Part shown: one piece after another, positions 17,301-26,475 of the stretch
Numbering within the stretch: the stretch's first letter is position 1
Layout of the letters: each line of letters begins with the position of its first letter
Source: Desulfovibrio sp. MES5
Lineage (GTDB): Bacteria; Desulfobacterota; Desulfovibrionia; Desulfovibrionales; Desulfovibrionaceae
Length of the DNA: 64,000 nucleotides
Reading direction: 5' to 3'
Assembly: GCF_002237645.1 (NCBI RefSeq)
Contig: NZ_MJUZ01000010.1
Coordinates: 1-64,000 of the forward strand
Notes under the pieces: model-generated
What the model saw: only the letters and a program-made list of their open reading frames with translations
Told to the model about the DNA's origin: nothing
The model's database searches: none
Translations under genes and position numbers: made by a program

Positions 17301-18548
17301 TCAGTAGGTGAGGGCTTCGGGCAGAACGCAGAAGTCCGCAGGACTTCCCGGTTCCAGGCGGCCCGCGCCGCTTTGGAGCATGTTGAGGGCCTCCGCCCCG
17401 TTAATCGTCATGAGGCGCACCAGGGCTTCGGGGGGCACATCAAGATGTTCACGCAGCCATACGGCTTCCTGCCGCACGTCAAGGTCGCGGTTGCTGGTCA
17501 GGCCGTCGGTGCCGAGGCAGAGCAGGCAGCCGCTTTCAAGCAGGTCGCGCACAGGGGGCACGCCCAGCCCAAGGTTGCGGTTGGAGCGCGGGCACAGGCA
17601 CAGGGCCGCGCCGCTGGCGGCCAGCACTTCCACTTCCTGCGCGTCCAGTTGCGTGCCGTGCACGGCCAGGGTTCCCGCATCCAGAAGCCCCAGCTTGAAG
17701 GCATAGGCCAGGGGACGCAGCCCTGGGGCCTGCCAGTCCGCAGGCAGCACTACAGATTCGTAGCACTGGCGCAGGGGGCCGTCGCCCGTGGTGAGCAGTT
17801 GCGTTTCTTCCGGCGATTCGGCCAGGTGAAAGCTGAAAATGCGTCCCATGCGGGCGCAGTCCTGTTTGGCGGCGCGCAGGATGTCCGGCCCGGTGGAGTA
17901 GAGGGAGTGCCCGCCTGGGGCACAGCGGGCAGCCAGAAAAGGATCGTCTTCCAGCGCTTCACGGCAGCGGGGCGGCCAGGGGCGCACGCCGTCGGCAAAG
18001 GGCGCGCCAAAGCCGAACCATTCGCAAAAGTGGTTCACGGCAAGCCCGGCTTCACGGCTGGCGGCGTCCGCCAGCAGCAGGCCGCCGGGCAGGGAACCGG
18101 TGATGTTGCCCGCGTACAGGGTTCCTGTGCCCGCCATATGGGCGCAGGCGTTTTCAGCCGCCAGCGGGTCCGGGGTTTCACGCAGCAGGGGAATGAGGCT
18201 TTGCAGCCAGGGCGTGAACCCTTTGCCCCAGCGGGTGCGCTCCGCCAGATGCGAAAGTTCCAGATGGGTGTGGGCGTTGACGCAGGCGGGGGCCAGACAC
18301 ACCGGGCCGAGATCGCGCACCAGCGCGCCTGCGGGGGCCGCCCCTGCCGACCAGGGGCGTACCTCTTCCACCATGCCGTCACGTACGATGAGCACGGCAT
18401 TGTCGATTTTTTTCAGGGGGGCGAACAGGCGCGCGCCTCTGGCCGGGTCTTCGCCCGCCAGGGTGACGATGCTTCTGGCCCTGATGGCCAGCGTCTGCGG
18501 TTCTCTGCCTTCAGGGAGGGAATCTGGAGCGGATGCGGCTGGCGCCAT
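17301..18548 (-). CDS. Amidohydrolase-family deaminase, possibly aminofutalosine deaminase type
   Basis: This 415-residue metal-dependent hydrolase belongs to the chlorohydrolase/deaminase branch. Metal and catalytic motifs are present: NAHTHLELSHL near residue 90, SFHLAES near 243, VHGTQL near 298 and GTDGLTSN near 349, with LCPRSN between the last two. An N-terminal composite beta sandwich precedes the barrel. Relatives include guanine deaminase, SsnA and the aminofutalosine deaminases of menaquinone synthesis. Desulfovibrio uses the futalosine route, so that role is plausible but unproven. It ends 10 bases before the YitT gene in the same direction, suggesting one operon. Confidence 0.75.
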   Translation of the reverse strand: MAPAASAPDSLPEGREPQTLAIRARSIVTLAGEDPARGARLFAPLKKIDNAVLIVRDGMVEEVRPWSAGAAPAGALVRDLGPVCLAPACVNAHTHLELSHLAERTRWGKGFTPWLQSLIPLLRETPDPLAAENACAHMAGTGTLYAGNITGSLPGGLLLADAASREAGLAVNHFCEWFGFGAPFADGVRPWPPRCREALEDDPFLAARCAPGGHSLYSTGPDILRAAKQDCARMGRIFSFHLAESPEETQLLTTGDGPLRQCYESVVLPADWQAPGLRPLAYAFKLGLLDAGTLAVHGTQLDAQEVEVLAASGAALCLCPRSNRNLGLGVPPVRDLLESGCLLCLGTDGLTSNRDLDVRQEAVWLREHLDVPPEALVRLMTINGAEALNMLQSGAGRLEPGSPADFCVLPEALTY

Positions 18549-18557
18549 GTGCTGCTC

Positions 18558-19424
18558 CTACCTGCTCCTGCGTGCGAACTGCCCGCCGGAAACGTAAAAG
18601 GTGTTTTCAACAATGAAAAGAGCGTTGCGGTCAATGCTGAAGACAAGGTTTTCCAGTCGTTTGAGGGCAATATTGTTGGTGACGGTGAGCAGGATTTCGC
18701 GGTCAGAGCCGGAGTAGGCTCCCTTGCCCCGCAGCATGGTTGCCCCGAAGCGTTCCGTCACCAGGATGGCCTCGCTGATTTCCTCGCCATGGTCGGAAAT
18801 GATGAAGACCAGTTTGCGCCGGTTGAACATGCCCAGCACGTACTCAAGCGCGTTGGACGAGATGAACATCATGATCATCGAGGCCACAATAAGATCAAAG
18901 GGCAGGCGGTAGGCCCCCAACAGAAAAAGCAGGCCATTGAAAATGACGTTGAACTGCCCGATGGAAAAATTCCAGCGTTCCTTGAGCACCACGGCGATAA
19001 CGTCCGTGCCGCCGCCGCTGCCAAGGGTCCGCAGCATCAGGCCCCCGGCGGTGCCGTGCAGCACGCCGCCCACCACCGCAGCATACAGTTCGCTTTGCAA
19101 CGGGATGGTGAAGTTGATGAAAAAGCCAAAGACCGTTGTGCACAGGGTGCCGTAAGCCGTGTAGAGAAGAAAGCGTTTTCCGACAAAAAACCAGCCGAAA
19201 GTATAAATGGGCACGCAAATCAGGGCGTACCATACAAGCGGGGTGAGGGTTCCTGTCCAGTAGTTGGTGAGCAGGGCCACGCCCATGATGCCCCCGGCGA
19301 GAAAATCGTGGGGCGCTGCAACACTCTGGATGCAGATGGTCATGAGCAGGCCGCCCAGGGTCAGTAGAAAGAGGTTCCACCAGACTGATTCGGCCAGTTT
19401 GTGGTTGTAGGAATAGAGTTTCAT
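18558..19424 (-). CDS. YitT-family membrane protein (DUF161-DUF2179)
   Basis: This 288-residue inner-membrane protein has five or six hydrophobic helices in residues 15-200 (the DUF161/YitT region) and a soluble C-terminal DUF2179 domain (about residues 215-275) with GKGAYSGSDREIL. The family is widespread and has no settled function, though transport or nucleotide sensing has been proposed. The Gly-rich LGSGGGTDVIA loop near residue 137 is typical. It lies just upstream of the amidohydrolase gene on the same strand. Confidence 0.87.
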   Translation of the reverse strand: MKLYSYNHKLAESVWWNLFLLTLGGLLMTICIQSVAAPHDFLAGGIMGVALLTNYWTGTLTPLVWYALICVPIYTFGWFFVGKRFLLYTAYGTLCTTVFGFFINFTIPLQSELYAAVVGGVLHGTAGGLMLRTLGSGGGTDVIAVVLKERWNFSIGQFNVIFNGLLFLLGAYRLPFDLIVASMIMMFISSNALEYVLGMFNRRKLVFIISDHGEEISEAILVTERFGATMLRGKGAYSGSDREILLTVTNNIALKRLENLVFSIDRNALFIVENTFYVSGGQFARRSR

Positions 19425-19450
19425 GTTTTTATCTTGACAGCAATTGTGGT

Positions 19451-20248
19451 TTACAGCAATCCCCAGGCCATTTTGGCCGCCACGATAACCAGAAAGCAGG
19501 CAAAGCCGCGCTTAAGTTTGTCGGCGGGCAGGGCGTGCGACAGCTTGACGCCGAGGGGCGCGGTGAGAAAACTGGCCGAGGCTATGCCCAGCAAGGCCCA
19601 CAGGTTTACAAAGCCCAGGGTCATCGTGGGAAGGTCCGGTCGGCCCCAACCGCCCACAATGAAGCCCAGCGTTCCCGCCACCGCGATGGGAAAGCCAATG
19701 GCGGCCGAGGTGCCCACGGCGTGGTGCAGGGGCACGTTGCAGGACGACATGAAGGGCACGGAGAGCGTGCCGCCGCCAATGCCCACAAAGCTTGAAATAA
19801 GGCCAATGCCCATGCCCACGCCAGACGTGCCGACAAAGCCGGGCATGTTGCGGGTGGCCGGAGGCCGGTAGCCGGAGAGCATCTGGACAGACACCACCAG
19901 CAGAAAACAGATGAAGATGATCTTGAGGGCAAGCGTGGGCATGTGCGTGGCGATAAGGCCGCCCACAAACGTGCCAAGGAGGATGCCCGGCGTAATGTTG
20001 CGGAAGATGTCCCAGTGCACGGCTCCGCGCTTGTTGTGGGCGCGGGCGCTGGAAATGGAGGTGATCATGATGCTGGCAAGGGACGTGCCCAATGCCATTT
20101 GCTGCACGTATTCGGCAGGCACGCCGACAGTGGGAAATATGGCCACCATCATGGGTACCAGCACAATGCCCCCGCCCACGCCCAAGAGTCCGGCCAGCAC
20201 CCCGGCCACTGCGCCACATGCAAGATAGATCGCAAGAGTCAAAAGCAT
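19451..20248 (-). CDS. TauE/SafE-family anion exporter
   Basis: This 265-residue integral membrane protein has eight or so helices. Two Gly-rich repeats characteristic of the family are seen, LLGVGGGIVLVPMM near residue 22 and FVGIGGGTLSVPFM near 155, showing the internal duplication. Relatives export sulfite, sulfoacetate or other organosulfur anions. In a sulfate reducer a sulfur-anion role is attractive, but the substrate cannot be read from the sequence. Confidence 0.87.
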   Translation of the reverse strand: MLLTLAIYLACGAVAGVLAGLLGVGGGIVLVPMMVAIFPTVGVPAEYVQQMALGTSLASIMITSISSARAHNKRGAVHWDIFRNITPGILLGTFVGGLIATHMPTLALKIIFICFLLVVSVQMLSGYRPPATRNMPGFVGTSGVGMGIGLISSFVGIGGGTLSVPFMSSCNVPLHHAVGTSAAIGFPIAVAGTLGFIVGGWGRPDLPTMTLGFVNLWALLGIASASFLTAPLGVKLSHALPADKLKRGFACFLVIVAAKMAWGLL

Positions 20249-20523
20249 TGGTCACATCCTCCACAAAAAGCCTGATGGAAACAATGGCGAAAAGCGCCAG
20301 ACATCGGCCCGAACGTGTCCGGGCTGGCAGCCGCATGATTGTGCCGCCCGGCGGCCACATGGACTGCGCCGTCCTGAAGGCGGCATTGCCCTCCTCTAAC
20401 TAGACAATGGCCCTGCAGGCGTCAACAGACTTTTTGCTTTACAAAGCCCTTTTGCGCGCCTACAAATCAGGCATGATGTCTGCCGCTCCTGTACTCCGCA
20501 TATTCAGGAGGGCGCCTTTGCGG

Positions 20524-20601
20524 GTGCCCGGTGAGCACGGTTTTTCAAAATTTACGTCGCTCCGGGTCAGAGCCGCAGCCTCTCCCGCCGTTCCCCGTTG
20601 A
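20524..20601 (+). CDS. Possible leader peptide of pyrBC
   Basis: A 25-codon frame starts at GTG 20524, 12 bases after an AGGAGG ribosome site (20506-20511), and ends with TGA at 20599-20601, inside the terminator hairpin in front of pyrB. Its middle includes a U-rich run (GGTTTTTCAAAATTT). This layout resembles the pyrBI leader of enteric bacteria, where translation of a leader peptide controls an attenuator. Too short for normal gene finding; inferred from layout. Confidence 0.4.
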   Translation: MPGEHGFSKFTSLRVRAAASPAVPR

Positions 20602-20624
20602 AAAGTCAGCGGGGTTTTTTTTTT
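20593..20624 (+). terminator. Intrinsic terminator / attenuator before pyrB
   Basis: CCCCG pairs with CGGGG, with an inner TGA/TCA pair, and is followed by ten T residues. It stops 22 bases before the pyrB start on the same strand. With no full gene upstream on that strand, it is best read as an attenuator. Confidence 0.7.
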
Positions 20625-20646
20625 ACCTTTTTACACCAGTACTGCC

Positions 20647-21603
20647 ATGAATACCGACAACCGCTACCACTGGTCACACAAGGACCTCCTGGACGTAACC
20701 CAGTTGAGCAGGGCCGACACCCTGCATCTGCTGGACCTGGCCGCCAGCTTTCAGGAAATTAACACCCGACCCGTCAAAAAGGTGCCCACGCTCAAAGGCA
20801 AGACTGTGGTGCTTTTCTTTGTGGAAGACAGCACCCGCACCAAGACTTCCTTTGATGTGGCGGGCAAGCGCCTGTCGGCGGACACCTTTTCTCTGGGCAA
20901 GAGCGGCTCGAGCCTCAACAAGGGCGAAAGCCTCAAGGACACGGCCCTGACGCTCCAGGCCATGGCGCCTGACGTCATCGTCATCCGCCATTCCAGCAGC
21001 GGCGCGGCCCGCTATATCGCGGAACTGCTGCCCTGCGGCGTGGTCAATGGCGGCGATGGCTGGCATGCCCACCCGACGCAGGCCCTTCTGGACTGCTTCA
21101 GTCTGCGTCAGGCATGGGATAACGCCTTTGAAGGGCGCACGCTGCTCATCCTTGGCGATATCGCCCACAGCCGGGTGGCGCGGTCCAATATCCATCTGCT
21201 GACCAGTCTCGGCGTGCGCGTGCGGGTCTGCGCCCCGCGCACCCTGCTGCCTGCCGGGGTGGACCACTGGCCTGTGGAGGTGTATACAAATCTTGAAGAG
21301 GCCGTGCGCGATGTGGACGCCGCCATGTGCCTGCGCTTGCAGCTGGAACGACAGCAGGCCGGGCTTTTGCCCGATCTGGCCGAATACTCGCGGCGCTTCT
21401 GCCTTGGCCTCAGACATATGGAAATGGCCCGGCCAGGGGCTAAAGTGCTGCATCCCGGGCCCATGAACCGGGGACTGGAAATTTCCGATGACATGGCTGA
21501 CGCCCCTGCCAGCCTGGTGCTGAACCAGGTGGCCGCTGGCGTGGCGACGCGCATGGCCGTGCTCTATCTTCTGGCCACACGCAACGATGGAGGACGCGCA
21601 TGA
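20647..21603 (+). CDS. pyrB: Aspartate carbamoyltransferase catalytic subunit
   Basis: This enzyme joins carbamoyl phosphate and aspartate in the second step of pyrimidine synthesis. The carbamoyl-phosphate motif DSTRTKTSF is near residue 61, [10 protein letters not shown] near 137 and the family motif HPGPMNRG near 275. Length 318 is normal. A transcription attenuator precedes it. pyrC overlaps its end by four bases, so the two are cotranslated. No pyrI regulatory chain is seen. Confidence 0.95.
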   Translation: MNTDNRYHWSHKDLLDVTQLSRADTLHLLDLAASFQEINTRPVKKVPTLKGKTVVLFFVEDSTRTKTSFDVAGKRLSADTFSLGKSGSSLNKGESLKDTALTLQAMAPDVIVIRHSSSGAARYIAELLPCGVVNGGDGWHAHPTQALLDCFSLRQAWDNAFEGRTLLILGDIAHSRVARSNIHLLTSLGVRVRVCAPRTLLPAGVDHWPVEVYTNLEEAVRDVDAAMCLRLQLERQQAGLLPDLAEYSRRFCLGLRHMEMARPGAKVLHPGPMNRGLEISDDMADAPASLVLNQVAAGVATRMAVLYLLATRNDGGRA

Positions 21604-22862
21604 GGCTTTGCATCAAAAATGCCCGTCACCTGGAGGCTCCCGTAGACCTTCTGGTGGACGGCGATACAATCATGACTATGACCCCGGCGGGCCACCACGC
21701 AGCGCCAGAAGATTGCGAAATTTTTGACGCTTGCGGTCTTGCGCTCATGCCCAGCTTTATCGACGCGCATGTTCACCTGCGCGAACCCGGTTTCGAGTAT
21801 AAGGAAGACGTGGCTTCAGGGCTTGAAGCAGCGATGCGGGGCGGTTTTGGCGCGGTCATGTGCATGGCCAACACCAAGCCGGTGAATGATACGGCCAGCG
21901 TCACCCGCCACATGCTGGACAGGGCGAGGCAAAGCCACCCCCACGGGCCCCGGCTTTTTCCCATTGCGGCGGCCACCATCGGCCTCAAGGGCGAGATGAT
22001 GGCCCCCCTGGCCGAGCTCAAGGAGGCGGGCTGCGTGGCCGTGTCCAATGATGGCCGCCCCCTGGAAAACGCCGAGCTTGTGCGCCGTATTATGGAATAC
22101 GCCGCGGACCTCGGCCTGATCCTCATCGACCACTGCGAGGACCCGCACCTGGGCCGCGGATGGATCATGCACGAGGGGCATGTCAGCGGCCTTCTGGGGC
22201 TCAAGGGGCAACCGGCCTCCGGAGAGGCCATACAGGCCGCCCGCGACATCATGCTTGCAGAATATCTTGATATCCCAGTGCATATTGCGCACGTTTCCGC
22301 TGCCCTGACCGTAGACCTCATACGCTGGGCCAAGCAGCGCGGCGTGAAGGTCAGCGCCGAAACCTGCCCGCACTATCTGTTGCTGGACGAAAGAGCGCTG
22401 GAGAACTATAGTGTTCAAGCCAAAGTAAGCCCTCCGCTGCGCACGGCGCATGACCGTGAAGTGCTGCGCGAAGCCGTGAAAACGGGTATTGTGGACATCC
22501 TTGTGACCGACCACGCGCCGCACGCGGCTCACGAAAAAGACGGCACCCTGGACGGGGCCCCCTGCGGCTTCACAGGTCTTGATCTGGCTCTTGCCCTCAC
22601 CTGGAAGCTTGTGGATGCGGACATTTTGGCCGAATCTGACGTGCACCGCCTGTGGTGCCGCCGCCCGGCTGAAATTTTCGGCCTGCCCTGGAACGGCTTC
22701 GCCCCTGGCGACCCGGCGGACTTCTTTTTGTTTGATCCTGATGAAGCATGGACGGCCTCGCGCCAAACCATGTACTCCAAAAGCCTGAACACGCCCTTTT
22801 TGGGGCAGACCTTGCGCGGGCGCGTCAAGCATCACTGGATGGGAGGCAGACAACTGTTCTGA
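21600..22862 (+). CDS. pyrC: Dihydroorotase (class I)
   Basis: This zinc amidohydrolase closes N-carbamoyl-aspartate to dihydroorotate in pyrimidine synthesis. The metal motif [10 protein letters not shown] is near residue 57, NTKPVND near 96, the HCED metal region near 178, and TDHAPH with the catalytic Asp near 303. The 420-residue length fits the class I family. It directly follows pyrB with an ATGA overlap, so both are made from one transcript. Confidence 0.94.
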   Translation: MRLCIKNARHLEAPVDLLVDGDTIMTMTPAGHHAAPEDCEIFDACGLALMPSFIDAHVHLREPGFEYKEDVASGLEAAMRGGFGAVMCMANTKPVNDTASVTRHMLDRARQSHPHGPRLFPIAAATIGLKGEMMAPLAELKEAGCVAVSNDGRPLENAELVRRIMEYAADLGLILIDHCEDPHLGRGWIMHEGHVSGLLGLKGQPASGEAIQAARDIMLAEYLDIPVHIAHVSAALTVDLIRWAKQRGVKVSAETCPHYLLLDERALENYSVQAKVSPPLRTAHDREVLREAVKTGIVDILVTDHAPHAAHEKDGTLDGAPCGFTGLDLALALTWKLVDADILAESDVHRLWCRRPAEIFGLPWNGFAPGDPADFFLFDPDEAWTASRQTMYSKSLNTPFLGQTLRGRVKHHWMGGRQLF

Positions 22863-22892
22863 CCCCCTGCCCGCGCCATAACAGGGGCTCTT

Positions 22893-24353
22893 ATGCACCA
22901 GATATTGCAGGATAAAAGTCTGTTTCGTCCCCACTGCCTCGTCAACGGGCAGTGGCGTGACGCGGCGGACAAGAGCGTTCTGAACGTCATCAATCCGGCC
23001 AATGGCAAGCTGCTTGGCACTGTGCCCAACTGCGGCGCTGACGAAGCCCAGCTTGCCATTGACGCCGCCCACAGCGCCTTTGCCCTCTGGAAAGATAAAA
23101 CCCCGCAGGAACGCGGAGCCTACCTCCATGCCTGGGAGCAGGCCATACGCGCCAACCTTGAAGACCTGGCCCGCCTGCTCACCCTTGAAGAGGGCAAGCC
23201 CCTGGCTGAAGCCAGGGCGGAGATCCTTCAGGGAGCCTCCTACTTTCCCTGGTATGCCGAAGAGGCCCGCCGCGTGAGCGGCGAGGTGGTGCCCGAGTTC
23301 CGGCAGGGCGTGCAGGCGCTCACCCGGCATGCCCCCCTGGGCGTTGCCGTGGCCATCACCCCGTGGAACTTCCCGATGTCTATGATTCCCCGCAAGGTGG
23401 CTCCGGCCCTGGCGGCGGGGTGCACGGTCATTGTCAAACCCGCCAGCGCCACGCCGTTCAGCGCTCTGGCCATGGCTGAACTGGCCATGCGGGTGGGCAT
23501 TCCCGCCGGGGTTTTCAACGTGATAACGGGCAGCGCCAGGGCCATTGGCTCCGTGGTTACCGAAAGTCCTCTGGTGCGCAAACTCAGCTTTACCGGATCC
23601 ACGCCCGTGGGCAAAACTCTCGCCGCCCAGTGCGCCCCCACCTTGAAGAAGGTATCGCTGGAACTGGGCGGCAACGCGCCATTCATTGTTTTTGACGACG
23701 CGGACCTGGATCTGGCGGCGCGTGTGGGTATGGGCAGCAAGTTTCGCAATGCGGGGCAAACCTGCATCTGCGCCAACCGTTTTCTGGTGCACAGGGACGT
23801 GTCCGACGCCTTTGTGCGCCGTCTGCTGCAAGGCATCCGCGACCTTCAGGTCGGTGACGGGCTCAAGCCCGATACCACCATGGGGCCGCTCATCAACGCC
23901 GAAGCCGTGGCCCATGTGGACGCCCTTGTGCGCGACGCCCTTGAAAAGGGAGCCCGCCGCATAGCAGGATGTCAGCCCCACAGCCTTGGCGGCAACTTTT
24001 ACGAACCCTCGCTGCTGACGGGCATAACGCCTGAAATGCGCATTTTCCGCGAGGAAATATTCGGGCCTGTGGCTGCCGTCATGTCCTTTGAGGACGAAGA
24101 CGATGCCGTGGCCCTGGCCAATGATACGGAATACGGCCTCGCGTCCTACGTCTGCACGCGCGACATGGCACGTATCTGGCGACTGTGGAAGAACCTTCAG
24201 TATGGCATGGTGGGCGTCAACGACGCTGGACTGGCCTCGGCGGAAACGCCTTTCGGCGGCGTCAAAGGCAGCGGAGTGGGGCGTGAAGGCGGCCGTGAAG
24301 GGCTGCTTGAGTATATGGAAACCCACTACGCACTGTTGGGCGGCCTCGATTAA
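22893..24353 (+). CDS. gabD: Succinate-semialdehyde dehydrogenase-type ALDH
   Basis: This 486-residue NAD(P)-dependent aldehyde dehydrogenase has cofactor and catalytic motifs TPWNFPMSM near residue 156, SFTGSTPVG near 232, ELGGNAPFIVF near 256 with the general-base Glu, and the nucleophile C291 in GQTCICANRF. The overall pattern fits GabD, which oxidises succinate semialdehyde to succinate. It begins 30 bases after pyrC on the same strand, yet has no obvious link with pyrimidine synthesis. No GABA transaminase lies in the window. Confidence 0.85.
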   Translation: MHQILQDKSLFRPHCLVNGQWRDAADKSVLNVINPANGKLLGTVPNCGADEAQLAIDAAHSAFALWKDKTPQERGAYLHAWEQAIRANLEDLARLLTLEEGKPLAEARAEILQGASYFPWYAEEARRVSGEVVPEFRQGVQALTRHAPLGVAVAITPWNFPMSMIPRKVAPALAAGCTVIVKPASATPFSALAMAELAMRVGIPAGVFNVITGSARAIGSVVTESPLVRKLSFTGSTPVGKTLAAQCAPTLKKVSLELGGNAPFIVFDDADLDLAARVGMGSKFRNAGQTCICANRFLVHRDVSDAFVRRLLQGIRDLQVGDGLKPDTTMGPLINAEAVAHVDALVRDALEKGARRIAGCQPHSLGGNFYEPSLLTGITPEMRIFREEIFGPVAAVMSFEDEDDAVALANDTEYGLASYVCTRDMARIWRLWKNLQYGMVGVNDAGLASAETPFGGVKGSGVGREGGREGLLEYMETHYALLGGLD

Positions 24354-24585
24354 CCAAAAACAAAAGGACGAAAACAGGCGCCAGAACCCTGCTACGGTGC
24401 GTTTTGCTGATGTGCCCTGAGGATCCGCAGGATTTGATGGGTGCGCGGCCGACAACGAGGGCGGGATGCCGCGCGTAACGTCGCGCGGACAGCGGGGCGG
24501 AGATCCAGGCGGTCTCAAGTCCGGTCAGGCCCGTTGCGCGGGGTTCGCAAAGTTACTTCAGATACGCCATATTCCGGGAGCGGCC

Positions 24586-25500
24586 ATGAGTATACGACAT
24601 CCCATTGCGGCAGGCCGTTTTTATCCTGCCGAGGCTGATCAGTTAACAAAAGAAGTCCGGGCATGGCTTATGGCGGCTGCTGTTCCTGCAGGTTTTCTGC
24701 CGGACGAGCACTCGCCCGACGCCGGTTCACGCTTGCTGGGCCTTGTGCTGCCTCACGCAGGCTATGTTTACTGCGGCCGCATCATAGGAGCCACACTGGC
24801 TGCCCCGTGGGGCAACTCCACAACAGGAGCCAGCCTGCCGCAGCGGCTGTTTGTCCTGTCTCCCAACCATACGGGCCAGGGCACGCCACTGGGCGTCTGG
24901 CCCGAAGGCCAGTGGCTGACGCCGCTGGGTCCAATGCCAGTGGACGCAGAACTAACTCAGGCCCTTATTCAGGCTCCGGGCGGTTTTTTGCCGGACGAGC
25001 TTAGCCATCTGGGCGAACATTCCATTGAAGTTCTGCTGCCTTTTCTGCAAAGTCTGCCCGGCATCTCAGCTGAAGAAGACGGATCGCCCGCGCTTCGCAC
25101 CATCGCGCCCATATGCGTGGGAACCCGCAGGCCCAGTGCGCTGCGCACCGCCGGGCAGGCCCTGGCGCAGGTGATACAAGATTTCAGCGCCAGAGGGCAG
25201 GATGTGGGCATTATCGTCAGTTCTGACCTGAACCACTACCAGAGCCAGGAGCAGACCTTGCACAAGGACGCGCTGGCCCTGACGCAGGCCCTGTCCTGTG
25301 ATCCCGATGGTCTGCTTGCCGTTGTGGAGCATGAGGGCATCACCATGTGCGGGGTAGGCCCGCTGGCCCTGGCCCTGTTTGCCGCGCGCGCCCTTGGAAA
25401 CCCCTGGGCCGAGCTCTGCCTCTATGACACTTCGGCTGCGGCATCCGGCGATACCAGCCGGGTTGTGGGCTATGCCGGTTTGCGCTTCGGGCTCGCCTAG
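24586..25500 (+). CDS. MEMO-family protein (AmmeMemoRadiSam system protein B)
   Basis: This 304-residue protein belongs to the MEMO1 / class III extradiol-dioxygenase-like fold. Conserved metal-site-like segments are LVLPHAGYVYCG near residue 51, LSPNHTG near 92, GEHSIEVLLPFLQ near 144 and SSDLNHY near 212. In many bacteria it occurs with an AMMECR1 protein and a radical SAM protein, but neither is next to it here. The ATG at 24586 is chosen because GGGAG precedes it by five bases. The function is unsettled in the family. Confidence 0.85.
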   Translation: MSIRHPIAAGRFYPAEADQLTKEVRAWLMAAAVPAGFLPDEHSPDAGSRLLGLVLPHAGYVYCGRIIGATLAAPWGNSTTGASLPQRLFVLSPNHTGQGTPLGVWPEGQWLTPLGPMPVDAELTQALIQAPGGFLPDELSHLGEHSIEVLLPFLQSLPGISAEEDGSPALRTIAPICVGTRRPSALRTAGQALAQVIQDFSARGQDVGIIVSSDLNHYQSQEQTLHKDALALTQALSCDPDGLLAVVEHEGITMCGVGPLALALFAARALGNPWAELCLYDTSAAASGDTSRVVGYAGLRFGLA

Positions 25501-25513
25501 ACTATGCCGTCAC

Positions 25514-25940
25514 GAGCGCCTTTCCTGGTATTTCTGCGTCGAACTTCGCCTTTTATTCCGGCCGAGTACCATCTGAGTACACTCCCTGCATAAAAGGCTT
25601 GTTCTCCGTGATATAACAGGAAATTCATCTCGTGACGACACAGTCTGGATAGTGACGTCTTGAGCGTCTTTCCTGGTATTTCTGCGTCGAACTTCGCCTT
25701 TTATTCCGGTCGAGTACCATCAGAGTACACTCCCTGCATAAAAGGCTTGTTTCCCCTGATATAACAGGAAATTCATCTCGTGACGACACAGTCTGGGTAG
25801 TGACGTCTTGAGCGCCTTTCCTGGTATTTTTGCGCAGAACTTCGCCTTTTATTCCGGTCGAGTGCCATCAGAGTGCACTCCCTGCATAAAAGGCTTGTTT
25901 CCCCTGATATAACAGGAAATTCATCTCGTGACGACACAGT
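25514..25940. repeat. Three tandem 148-bp repeats
   Basis: Units begin at 25514, 25662 and 25810 with the word GAGCGCCTTTCCTGGTATTT, an exact 148-base period. They differ by only a few substitutions, and the third is cut short near 25940. Each unit holds an inverted pair GCCTTTTAT / ATAAAAGGC separated by about 45 bases, with two GAGTAC or GAGTGC words in the loop, and ends in ATTCATCTCGTGACGACACAG. No ribosome sites or genes are seen. Confidence 0.9.
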
Positions 25941-25961
25941 CCAAATGTAGATGATTTTTAA

Positions 25962-26014
25962 AATGCTTTGTGGGGGAGGGATCCTTTTGCACAAGGGTCC
26001 CCTCACTCACGCCC
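25962..26014. repeat. Dispersed palindromic repeat, copy B
   Basis: TTTGTGGGGGAGGGATCCTTTTGCACAAGGGTCCCC is a slightly decayed copy of the palindromic element listed at 16184. It directly follows the 148-bp tandem repeats. Confidence 0.7.
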
Positions 26015-26054
26015 CGCGCTTCACGCCCTGCCTTCCAGACCATTTGATACCTGC

Positions 26055-26167
26055 AATGCTCGCATACGGCAGGCAAAAACCTGCCTGCTCGCATTTCTTG
26101 GCAAGGATTTTCAGTAAAATCCTTGCAGAGCAGGTACCTCATTTCACTCGTAAACAGCTCCGGGGCA
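26055..26167. repeat. Structured dispersed repeat, family 2, copy 1
   Basis: About 110 bases with two hairpins: GGCAGG..CCTGCC and CAAGGATTTT..AAAATCCTTG. A copy with the same hairpins and order lies at 52853-52967. It is non-coding as far as can be seen. Confidence 0.75.
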
Positions 26168-26334
26168 GATTAGCTTTGAAATGCTTCACACCTCAAAGTG
26201 TTCATTCAGCCGAAGAATGCGGGCTTCAGCTGAATCCACGCCACGTTGTGCGCGCTGCACGCTCGTGCGGCAGTAGGGCATCTACACTTTTTCAAAGTTG
26301 AAAGGCTCCAAAACCTTTATTACCGCCTTGGACA

Positions 26335-26372
26335 GGGCCGGTTTCGCGTGCATGCGAGCCGGCCTTTTTTTT
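26335..26372 (+). terminator. Intrinsic terminator with long stem
   Basis: GGCCGGTTTCGC pairs imperfectly with GCGAGCCGGCC, followed by eight T residues. It lies 104 bases before the ORP gene on the same strand with no coding gene in front, so it may end a small RNA or isolate the cluster from upstream reading. Confidence 0.75.
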
Positions 26373-26396
26373 CATGGCAAAAATTGTGTCTTTATC

Positions 26397-26424
26397 TTGA
26401 CATTCGGCGCGCGAAGATTATGCT
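26397..26424 (+). promoter_or_regulatory. Sigma-70-type promoter of the orp cluster
   Basis: TTGACA at 26397-26402 and TATGCT at 26419-26424 are 16 bases apart. The -10 overlaps the perfect inverted repeat TGCTCATTTGAGCA (26421-26434), a possible operator. The orp ATG follows about 50 bases later. Confidence 0.55.
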
Positions 26425-26475
26425 CATTTGAGCAAAACTAACGGCGCGGCCACGGCTGCGCAAAGGAGCGGATAT

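Noticed and set aside
17130..19367. 745-codon plus-strand frame opposite the amidohydrolase and YitT genes
   Set aside because: Same reason: antisense of two family-matched genes, low-complexity translation.
21816..24518. 900-codon minus-strand open frame opposite pyrC and gabD
   Set aside because: Antisense of two clearly conserved enzymes, with His/Gly/Arg-rich composition typical of a shadow frame in GC-rich DNA.
25514..25940. 148-bp repeats as a CRISPR array
   Set aside because: Units are nearly identical over their whole length with no variable spacers, and no cas genes are nearby.
25514..25940. 148-bp repeats as integron attC sites
   Set aside because: No cassette genes between them, no integrase, and no core-site signature (GTTRRRY) at the junctions.
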